Positions 8,592 to 16,166 of a stretch of 64,000 bases of DNA are shown piece after piece (positions within the stretch are counted from its first letter, which is position 1; the number at the start of each line of letters is the position of its first letter). Position numbers and translations under genes: made by a program. Where the stretch lies: NCBI GenBank assembly GCA_963377175.1, contig CAUJNA010000827.1, positions 1 through 64,000 on the forward strand. Reading direction: 5' to 3'. The notes beneath the pieces are model-generated. The model was not told the DNA's origin, ran no database searches, and saw only the letters and a program-made list of their open reading frames with translations. This DNA is from Effrenium voratum. Lineage: Eukaryota > Sar > Dinophyceae > Suessiales > Symbiodiniaceae.

Positions 8592-11500
8592 ATGTCTAAG
8601 GCTTTGGAACGAAACATTGGATATTTAACAGTGCTAAGGCGGAAGTCATCGCGGACAGCAAAACCATCAGACCTTAGAAAAATAGATAGAGTAGTTAATT
8701 TATATACCGAAAGGAAGATTTCAAATGTTACAACAGCGGAAAATTTAATCAAGGGTTTAACTTCTACAGATACAAAAGTTTATGATAAAGCATATCAAAA
8801 ATACAAGGATAATATTACGAAATTCAAGGAAAATAAACCCTTAAATCAAAGAATGGCAGAAGCAAGGACAAAGAAGGAGACGGGAGGGAAACTGAAGATA
8901 GATAACGACCCAGGACCAAGAGCAAGGGAAGGGAAAAATAAATATTTTGTTCAATTTATGTTATACATAGCAGAGCACAAAGACAAGAGAACCATAAAGT
9001 CCAAATATGCATTTAAACACAGACAAAATTTATTTTTTGTGAAACGATACGATAATTTTACTGCTACAATTAAAGCCACTGCATTTTCTAAAGATATCAT
9101 AGGTAAAAGAATATTTAAAATGATAGGCGACCCCAATACAGACTATGGAATAAGAGGCGATACAAAAAATAATGAGTTTTCTAATACACTAGAACTATTA
9201 CGAACTGACAAAGATTTTAAAAAAGATTATGAACAGATGACGGCATTTTATGACGATATAGAATGTATTAAAATATTATCAGTAGATATGGTAAATAAAG
9301 ACGGCGAAAAATTTGACATTCTTACAGAAAATTTAAGGGATGCTACTAATGTTTCAATTTTTAATAGGTATATACATACACCTTTAAGGATGAACGAAGA
9401 CACCATACATAAAGCAATTAGCAAGGGCAATTATATCGATAATGAATGCTGGATTAATGCATTAACTGATTTTTACAGTGATACAATTATGAACGAAAGA
9501 ACCCGTAATAGACTAACTAGAGAAAAAGTAATTGAAATTATAGGTAGAGATAACTTTGGCGAAACGGGGGCAACCATTCAGGAGATGGAGGCTGTATTTA
9601 AACAGTTTAAAATTCCATGCAGAATTTATGATTGTTGCAATAAATTAATTTATAAATGCGACCCCGATATAAATAGTAGGCACATCAAACCATTTTATGC
9701 AATGGTCAAAAACAGTCATATTTACGCAATGAATCACGACTTAAGAAGCATTCAACAGAAACAATTAATAACCAAGATACCAACTGTCAAAGCTTCAACC
9801 GACTACTATATTAATGAAAGAGAGGAACCACCGCTTTATAGAATGATAAAGAATATTGACGATATACTAAATATCAAAGTTGATGAAAAAACAAAAGAGA
9901 TATATTTAGTATCCGAAGACAATAAGTTATCTGAATTATTTTTCAATTTAGTTAATAGTGGCTACGAACCAAGAATTAGATTTCAAGCTGGTATTATATC
10001 AGAAATAAAAATGAAATTTAACAAAACAATATATATAATAAAAACACAAAATTTAATAAAAACTTCTGCAGATGGATGCATTGCAGTATGTAATGAAACT
10101 ACATATAACAATATGAATAAAGCAATGTTTAATTTTAATAAGTCATTGTTTAACTTATCTCATAAATCGTTTTATAATGACATTGATATTCAAATTTTAG
10201 ACGAAGCCAGAACAGTTGTTCCATCTGGCTTATTGTGTGATAGCAGAGATATCAAAAATGAAATCGAAATCGATATATCAAAAGCATTTACTCATGCGTT
10301 TATTACTATATCAGAAATACCAGTATTTAATCAATTTGACATTTGGCGAGCGTTTGATGATACAACTGATATTTATGACCTACACGACTTAACGTTATAT
10401 TATATAGAAAAGAAAACTACTATACTAAAACGGACAGGAAGAATGCTATTTAATAAAAAATATTGCTTAATATATGGTGTATTTTTGAAACAACTAGATA
10501 ACATGACAAGAGAACGAACTAATATTTTATACTTTAAACAACCTTCATTTATTCACAAAGTTGAACATAAAAATATTGTTAATGAACTTTGGAACACAAA
10601 CATTAGCGAAGACAATGAGGAAGATAAATGTATTAAAAAACTGGTCGCAAATGTTAATTATGGACTTTTAGAAAAGGGGGGAGCAACTGACCAGAAGAGC
10701 ACAGTGTTTAAAAATCTTAAGGAAGCTTTAAACTATCAGGCAGAGTATGGAGGTAAAATACATAAATTAACACATTTCACGACAGAACAAATTACAGTAG
10801 ATGAAGAACAATATACAGCAGAAGAAGAACAGGCGTCATATTATATACTTAATTTAAAGGACACATCGCGCTTAAGGAATGGTTTTAGGTATGTAAAAGA
10901 GCTACTGCTTCAATACCATAATTTTAGAATGTATCAAGATTATTCTAAGTTATATCAAAATGGTATTAATGTGTTCAGTGTCAAAACAGATGCGTTTACA
11001 ATAGCGCGATCGGGTATAACAAAAGCAAGAGAGCTTTTAATCTTTAATAATGAAATAGGAGGATGGAGAATTTCAAACGACGAATATATTAAATTTCCTA
11101 CTGTAGATTATGAAATTACACAAAACGAATTAATACAAATACCAATTTATGAAAGTAAAACTATTGATATAATAGATGAATATGACACAGATAATATTAT
11201 AGAAATTATTGAACAAAATAATCCTATTATGATTCGTGGAGCACTACCGGGCACAGGAAAATCATATATATGTCAAAAAATGGTTGATAAAAATTATAAT
11301 GTAATTTTTATTTGTCCTACTAATAAACTATTACAGGCATTCGAAGGCGAAGCAATGACAATAAATAATTTTTTCGGTATTAATTATGGAGATGCTAAAT
11401 TAGAACCATTTGATTTTACAGATTTTGATGTTATAGTATTTGACGAAGTTTATTTTAGTAATTTAAATATATATTGGAGAATAAAACAATTTGTAGAACA

Positions 11501-12125
11501 GAATAAGCACAACAAAATTATAATAGCAACAGGAGACACCAAGCAGTTAAAACCAGTTCAAGAGATAACAAATACTCGAGACTATGAAGTATATACTGAT
11601 AACATTATAGATAACATTTTTGAATATAACATTTTGTTAAAAGAATGTAAGCGACTTCACACACAGGAAGATAAAGATAAACTAAGAAATATTAAAATTG
11701 ATATTTTTGAAAATAAATTACCTATTGTGAAAGTTATTGAAAAATACTTTGAATATACAACTGACATAAGCAAATCAATCAACAACATAGCATTTTTAAA
11801 TACAACTTGTAAAAATGTATCAAATGAAATTAGAAAATTAGAAAATAGAAAAGATGAATATGAAGTAGGAGAATTTTTAATTTGTAGAGAATATACAACA
11901 ACTAAAACATCAGTTTTTAATGTAAATTTCAAATATAAAATTGTTCATATTGGAAGCGATGGAATATTTACGTTGAAAAATGTTAAAACTGAAATTCTAC
12001 AGTCTTTGCCAGTTGATAAAATAAGAAGTAATTTTATATTTGCATATTGCTCGACTTGTCATTCTGCCCAAGGCAGTAGCATTGATGATACCATAACAAT
12101 TTTTGATTATAACCATTTTTGGTAA
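8592..12125 (+). CDS. OTU-like / family B DNA polymerase / SF1 helicase fusion
   Basis: 1,177 residues. Residues 283-291 read DNECWINAL, close to the OTU protease signature D-x-x-C-x-x-x-A-L (C286), with a matching H376 in NSHIYAMNHD. Polymerase motifs follow: motif A EIDISKAF (D561), motif B KKLVANVNYGLLEK (N689-Y690-G691) and motif C VFSVKTDAF (D800, with Lys in place of the first Asp of DTD). No exonuclease motifs were found. The helicase has Walker A GALPGTGKS (K890), Walker B VFDEVYF (D951-E952), ATGDTKQLKPVQ and HSAQGSSIDD. The frame ends just before motif VI because of a one-base loss in a T-run at about 12,115-12,119. It would replicate the viral DNA. OTU fusions to protein-primed polymerases are, to my knowledge, reported for some Polintons and bidnaviruses. 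Confidence 0.8.
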   Translation: MSKALERNIGYLTVLRRKSSRTAKPSDLRKIDRVVNLYTERKISNVTTAENLIKGLTSTDTKVYDKAYQKYKDNITKFKENKPLNQRMAEARTKKETGGKLKIDNDPGPRAREGKNKYFVQFMLYIAEHKDKRTIKSKYAFKHRQNLFFVKRYDNFTATIKATAFSKDIIGKRIFKMIGDPNTDYGIRGDTKNNEFSNTLELLRTDKDFKKDYEQMTAFYDDIECIKILSVDMVNKDGEKFDILTENLRDATNVSIFNRYIHTPLRMNEDTIHKAISKGNYIDNECWINALTDFYSDTIMNERTRNRLTREKVIEIIGRDNFGETGATIQEMEAVFKQFKIPCRIYDCCNKLIYKCDPDINSRHIKPFYAMVKNSHIYAMNHDLRSIQQKQLITKIPTVKASTDYYINEREEPPLYRMIKNIDDILNIKVDEKTKEIYLVSEDNKLSELFFNLVNSGYEPRIRFQAGIISEIKMKFNKTIYIIKTQNLIKTSADGCIAVCNETTYNNMNKAMFNFNKSLFNLSHKSFYNDIDIQILDEARTVVPSGLLCDSRDIKNEIEIDISKAFTHAFITISEIPVFNQFDIWRAFDDTTDIYDLHDLTLYYIEKKTTILKRTGRMLFNKKYCLIYGVFLKQLDNMTRERTNILYFKQPSFIHKVEHKNIVNELWNTNISEDNEEDKCIKKLVANVNYGLLEKGGATDQKSTVFKNLKEALNYQAEYGGKIHKLTHFTTEQITVDEEQYTAEEEQASYYILNLKDTSRLRNGFRYVKELLLQYHNFRMYQDYSKLYQNGINVFSVKTDAFTIARSGITKARELLIFNNEIGGWRISNDEYIKFPTVDYEITQNELIQIPIYESKTIDIIDEYDTDNIIEIIEQNNPIMIRGALPGTGKSYICQKMVDKNYNVIFICPTNKLLQAFEGEAMTINNFFGINYGDAKLEPFDFTDFDVIVFDEVYFSNLNIYWRIKQFVEQNKHNKIIIATGDTKQLKPVQEITNTRDYEVYTDNIIDNIFEYNILLKECKRLHTQEDKDKLRNIKIDIFENKLPIVKVIEKYFEYTTDISKSINNIAFLNTTCKNVSNEIRKLENRKDEYEVGEFLICREYTTTKTSVFNVNFKYKIVHIGSDGIFTLKNVKTEILQSLPVDKIRSNFIFAYCSTCHSAQGSSIDDTITIFDYNHFW

Positions 12126-12508
12126 AGAATTTTCCAGAATGGATATGGACTGCAATTACAAGGTGTAGAGATTTAAACAAAGTCAAATTTTATAAATATA
12201 CGAAAGATATTGATGATGTATTTAATCAAAAATGTATTATGAGTTATTTTGAAAGGAAAATATTAAATTACAAAGAACAAGACAGGAAAGCCAAAAGAAC
12301 AATACCTAAAGAAGGTTATGTAAATGCGCAATGGTTTTTAAATAATATCACAAATCAATGTAATTACTGCGGATGCGGTTTTTCTATGGATATTAAAAAC
12401 GGTAATATAATGACAAATCTGACAGCGCAACGTAAATCAAACGAGTTGTCACACGAACTGAATAATATTATTCCTTACTGTGTTAGATGCAATTGTAGTT
12501 GTAAATGA
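12119..12508 (+). pseudogene. Helicase motif VI and HNH nuclease tail, split from the upstream fusion
   Basis: 129 codons in the frame one base off from the upstream gene. The start carries WIWTAITRCRD, which is SF1 motif VI and belongs to the helicase. It is followed by an HNH/McrA-like domain: CNYCGCGFS, RKSNELSHELNNI and CVRCNC, i.e. two zinc Cys pairs around the His. In the inverted copy at 63,569-64,000 the T-run is one base longer and the junction is open, showing that the tail was part of the same protein. The HNH domain could nick DNA during replication or recombination. It stops at 12,508. Confidence 0.65.
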
Positions 12509-12530
12509 TAATAATTTAAATAATATTTTA

Positions 12531-12563
12531 ATATTTCTTGTAAAAAAAGTATTTAAAGAAATA
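12531..12563 (+). promoter_or_regulatory. Shared upstream inverted motif, site 4
   Basis: TATTTCTTGTAAAAAAAG followed by TATTTAAAGAAATA, 24 nt before the ATG at 12,588. A counterpart with the same arms is in the inverted copy at 63,515-63,544. Confidence 0.65.
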
Positions 12564-12587
12564 AAAACTATATATATTATAATAGAA

Positions 12588-13112
12588 ATGGTGGAAACCG
12601 AAATCAATAATTATATCAATAAGAAATGCTACAACTGTTGCCACTTCAAAAAGGAAAATATGGAATTATATAAATTAAATTTACCTAATAAAATATTGAA
12701 TAATATTATTAATTATTCAATGGATGAAGAAGATGAATGTACAATTTGTCAGGAATGGAGAGATAATCAAGAATTAATCAGATGTCATTTAAATCTGAAA
12801 AGAAGACATAATAGAAATGTTGAAGACGACATTTTGATATTTTTAACTGTGTATGAAATACCGCCTTATGATTATGTTAAACAGTTTCTTAAAATCCCTA
12901 AGAAAAAATATGGTATGATTGATGATATATTAAGGATGTTGTGTTATAGTCAAGAGAAAGGAGAAGATGTTAAAGAAAATATCAAATTATTTATTGAAAG
13001 TAAAAATTTTAATGTTCAAAATACATTGAGAGATATTAATATTATTTTTAAAATGATGTATGAAAGAAGTAAGACAAATCAATTAAATTATTATCCTGTA
13101 CTGAAATTATAA
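12588..13112 (+). CDS. Zinc-binding paralogue 1
   Basis: 174 residues from the ATG at 12,588; a longer frame runs in from upstream but the motif-to-ATG spacing and the equal length of paralogue 2 favour this start. N-terminus ETEINNYINKKCYNCCHF, then ELYKLNLPNKILNNII and a second pair CTICQEW. The C-terminal half holds RNVEDDILIFLTVYEIPPYD and helical segments. It shares the family layout with the 316-residue protein at 6,608 and is a tandem paralogue of the next gene. The gene is intact. Function unknown. Confidence 0.6.
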   Translation: MVETEINNYINKKCYNCCHFKKENMELYKLNLPNKILNNIINYSMDEEDECTICQEWRDNQELIRCHLNLKRRHNRNVEDDILIFLTVYEIPPYDYVKQFLKIPKKKYGMIDDILRMLCYSQEKGEDVKENIKLFIESKNFNVQNTLRDINIIFKMMYERSKTNQLNYYPVLKL

Positions 13113-13171
13113 TCATAATATAATAATAACATGTAAAATATTATATGTTATACTTATATTTCAATATTTAA

Positions 13172-13208
13172 TTTTATTTCTTGGAAAAAGTATTTAAAGA
13201 AATAAAAG
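13172..13208 (+). promoter_or_regulatory. Shared upstream inverted motif, site 5
   Basis: TTATTTCTTGGAAAAAG followed by TATTTAAAGAAATAA, 24 nt before the ATG at 13,233. One change (TTGG for TTGT) relative to the consensus. Confidence 0.6.
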
Positions 13209-13232
13209 CTATATATTATTATATAGTGTGTA

Positions 13233-13757
13233 ATGGCGGAAACCGAAATCAATAATTATATCAATAAGAAATGCTATGACTGTTGCCACTTCAAAGAGGA
13301 AAATATGGAATTATATAAATTAAATTTACCTAATGGAATAGTTAATAATATTGTTGATTATTCTTTGGGTAAAGAAAATATATGCAGAACATGTAAAAAA
13401 TGGAGATATTACCAAGACGCAATCGAATATAATTTAGATATTAAAAGGTTTAATGAAAGAAATGTTGAAGATGACATTTTGATATTTTTAACTGTGTATG
13501 AAATACCGCCTTATGATTATGTTAAAGCATTTCTTAAAATCAGTAAGAAAAAGTATGAAATTATTGACTACATATTATGGGCATTGATTTATCATAAAAT
13601 GGAAGGGGTTGATGTAAAAAAAATCATTAAATTATTTATTGAAAGTGAAAAGTTTAATGTTAAAAATACAGTGAGAGATATTAATAGTATTATTAAAATG
13701 ATGTATGAAAGAGGAAAGATATATCAATTAAATAGTTATCCTGAATTTAAATTATAA
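13233..13757 (+). CDS. Zinc-binding paralogue 2
   Basis: 174 residues, the same length as paralogue 1. It opens MAETEINNYINKKCYDCCHF and has a second Cys pair CRTCKKW, LYKLNLPNGIVNNIVDY, and the same RNVEDDILIFLTVYEIPPYD block as its neighbour. It diverges most in the middle and the last third. The inverted copy near 63 kb holds a single gene that looks like a join of paralogue 1 (5' end) and paralogue 2 (rest). Function unknown; it is the last gene of the AT-rich element before its terminal region. Confidence 0.6.
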   Translation: MAETEINNYINKKCYDCCHFKEENMELYKLNLPNGIVNNIVDYSLGKENICRTCKKWRYYQDAIEYNLDIKRFNERNVEDDILIFLTVYEIPPYDYVKAFLKISKKKYEIIDYILWALIYHKMEGVDVKKIIKLFIESEKFNVKNTVRDINSIIKMMYERGKIYQLNSYPEFKL

Positions 13758-13839
13758 CCATACTATAATAATAACATTTATACCCTTATATGTTATAATT
13801 ATAATGTAAGTATAGCGTTTTATATATTGAAGATAAAAT

Positions 13840-14245
13840 CCTACAAGGTGGGCCATGCGCAACTCCGGAATATCAAAATTTCGAAAAATGATTAATTATT
13901 AGTCTTCTCATTGAATTATTGAAAATGTTGTTTCTTATTGAATAATTATTCTTAAAATGATATATATATTTATCTCTTTTGAAAAAAATATATTTTCTAA
14001 AATATTTTGGAAAATGTGTGTTTTTGAAAATAAACATGTTTAGGTGTATTGAATTTTTCAAAAAATAATTCAATTTTTGTTTTGGTATGCAGTACTAAAA
14101 AATATTTATCAAAATGTGTTTAGACTGTTTCAAAAAATGTTTTAAAATGGCTGTTTTGGTGCGCTTATTCAAAAAATGCAAAAAATCCTAGGGTGGACCC
14201 TAGACTTTTGAGTCCGAAAAAAGTTGCGCATGGCCTGCCCTAACT
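13840..14245. repeat. Terminal module of the AT-rich PLV, copy 1
   Basis: A non-coding AT-rich segment of about 400 bp. It is bounded by inverted copies of GGCCATGCGCAACT (inner at 13,851-13,864, outer at about 14,223-14,236), with looser similarity extending to about 24 bp. Near the outer end is CTAGGGTGGACCCTAG, a short palindrome. The same module, inverted, is at 62,481-62,885. Similarity between the copies stops at the outer edge, so 14,245 is taken as the element end. A MITE at the same place in both copies is the alternative. Confidence 0.6.
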
Positions 14246-14902
14246 GTATTTGGTATGCAACCCGTATTTTTTCAACAAATGGTTGACAAAAAACCGTGAA
14301 TGACCGTATGGTCTGTTTTTATGGCTCAAGGCGTATGGACAGAAAAAAACGTCATATATGGGTTTCCAGGCAGCTATTGCCTCACGCAAGCCCAAAGGAC
14401 CCGGAAATAAAAGGTGAACCTTTTGGCGCTTCCGAAGGACCAAAACGGGAAAACCAAAAGGTTCTTGGGCAACCGAGCTTGTGGGGGCACCCCCTGACAT
14501 TCAAAATGTTCAGGCCTTATAGTACATGTATTTGAATACGTGTTTAGCAAACGAAAAACTCACTAAAGGGCCTTAAAGGGATGTTCAAATCACTTCAAAA
14601 CGGGGGAAACATGGGTGCGGCTTTGATTGAGGATGTGTCAAGCTTCCATTTGCTTAAGCCCGTGGAACAAACATAAACATACCTCCAGTAGCAATAGATT
14701 CTCCTCGAAACCACCAGGGGGAAATCGAATATACTAAATTCAGCAAAAAAGAGAAAGGGAAACAAACAGGAGACACTTCACGCGCTCTCCGACTTTGAGA
14801 AAAACCGCTGGCGTGTCTATTCGGCGTGTTGAAACATTGGTGGGTTAACCACATAGGCAGCACTTCAGACAAACTCTTTCAGCACGCTTTGCCACAATCC
14901 AA
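14246..14902. other. Host flank between PLV end and RCC1 gene A
   Basis: No gene recognised. The sequence from about 14,350 resembles the spacers near 34.75-35.25, 37.8-37.95, 38.64-39.0 and 47.4-47.9 kb, so it is part of the host repeat unit into which the PLV inserted. Confidence 0.5.
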
Positions 14903-16166
14903 GCTGACCCCCTCCACCTGGCTGCTTTCTCCGCCTGCTCTTGGATTGCCCCAGGTCACAACAGCCTCAGATTCAAGAATGGCAGCAAAAGCATAGCGAG
15001 TTGCTTGGATGTGCTGGACGTCCCTCAGCTGCTCTTGCACATGGCTGCTGTCTCCGCCACTTTCTCGAAGACCCCAGGTCACAACCGCCCCAGATTCAAG
15101 AATGGCAGCGAAAGCAGAGCGAGTTGCTTGGGAGACAGCAGCCGGGTGCAAGAGCAGCTGAAGAACGTCCAGCACATTCAAGCAACTCGCTTTGCTTTTG
15201 CTGCCATTTTTGAATCTGGCGCTGTTGTGACCTGGGGCAATCCAGGATGCGGCGCAGACAGCAGCCAGGTGCAAGAGCAGCTGAGAAGCGTCCAGCTCAT
15301 CCAAGCAACTGACAGTGCTTTTGCTGCCATGCTTGAATCTGGGGCTGTTGTGACCTGGGGTAGTGCAGATTACGGCGAGGACTGTCCAGCACATCCAAGC
15401 AGCTCGCGCTGCTTTTGCTGCCATTCTTGAATCTGGGGCTGTTGTGACCTGGGGTCATCCAGAACTTGGCGGAGACAGCAGCCAGGTGCAAGAGCAGCTG
15501 AGGGACGTCCAGCACATCCAAGCGACTGGCTTTGCTTTCGCTGCCATTCTTGCATCTGGGGCGGTTGTGACCTGGGGTGTTCGAGAAAGTGGCGGAGACA
15601 GCAATCTGGATGACCCCAGGTCACAACAGCACCGGATTCAAGAATGGCAGCAAAAGCACCGCCAGTTGCTTGGATTTGCTGGACGCTCCTCAGCTGCTCT
15701 GGATGTGCTGGACGCTTGTCAGCTGCTCTTGCACATGCCCGCTGTCTCCGCCACATTCTCGATGACCCCATGTCACAACAGCCCCAGATTCAAGAATGGC
15801 AGCAAAAGCAGTGTCAGTTGCTTGGATTTGCTGGACGCTCCTCAGCTGCTCTTGCACCTGGCTGCTGTCTCCGCCACGTTGCGGATTACCGCAGGTCACA
15901 ACCTCGCCTCCGTGGCCATGCCAAGCAAACGCCTTGCCCGTGGCAGCCAGTTGGCCCAGCTGCACAACCGCAGCTACCACATCCCCATCTTCCAATCCGA
16001 CCTCCCTCAGGGTGGCTGTCAAATCGAGTTGCCGGCCTTCCGCAATGAGCTTCAAGCGACGCTGGAAATGCCGCTGTGCTGCAGCCTTCAGCTCGCTGAT
16101 GAGAGTCGCCGGTGAGAGTTCTACGGAGTACCCATCCCCGCTAGGCAAGTGAATATCCACCTTCAT
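14903..16166 (-). pseudogene. Ubiquitin-like/RCC1-repeat gene A, with internal inversion
   Basis: The ATG at 16,166 opens MKVDIHLPSGDGYSVEL, a ubiquitin-like beta-grasp domain (about 75 residues, LKLIAEGRQLDLT, DVVAAVVQ). RCC1-like repeats follow, each with FAAILESGAVVTWG. The frame stops at 15,690. From about 15,137 to 15,613 the repeats read on the plus strand instead, so a segment has been inverted; outside it (14,903-15,130) they are again on the minus strand. Gene D, its counterpart in the duplicated block, has no inversion. RCC1-type blades usually form propellers that bind proteins or chromatin. This copy cannot make the full protein. Confidence 0.65.

Larger units (their letters stand above)
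1..14245. mobile_element. AT-rich polinton-like virus (PLV), copy 1, left end outside window
   Basis: The block is far richer in A+T than everything from 14,246 onward and is densely coding. It carries the hallmark set of a PLV/Polinton: double-jelly-roll capsid protein, virion protein, lipase, tail-fibre-like protein, rve integrase, family B polymerase fused to a helicase, and HNH nuclease. The packaging ATPase is not seen and may lie left of position 1. The right boundary at 14,245 is where sequence shared with the inverted copy at 62,481 stops. Several genes carry single lesions, so this copy looks recently inactivated, although homopolymer indels could be sequencing errors. The target-site duplication cannot be checked because the left end is missing. 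Confidence 0.85.

Noticed and set aside
9240..9260. FYDDIEC in the polymerase as an exonuclease I motif
   Set aside because: It lies before the OTU-like region and no other exonuclease motifs follow, so the match is probably chance.
13840..14245. CRISPR-like or tRNA-like structures in the terminal module and satellites
   Set aside because: Repeats are tandem or inverted without spacers of constant length, and no cloverleaf was recognised. No CRISPR array, rRNA or tRNA is supported in the window.
14240..14535. Overlapping frames on both strands beside the PLV end
   Set aside because: No motif, and they match parts of non-coding spacers elsewhere in the array.
14941..15924. Plus-strand frames with SSxxPQVTTAPDSRMAAKA-like repeats across all RCC1 genes
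   Set aside because: They are the antisense reading of the RCC1 repeats; frames stay open because of repeat composition. Only 15,137-15,613 truly carries plus-strand repeats.
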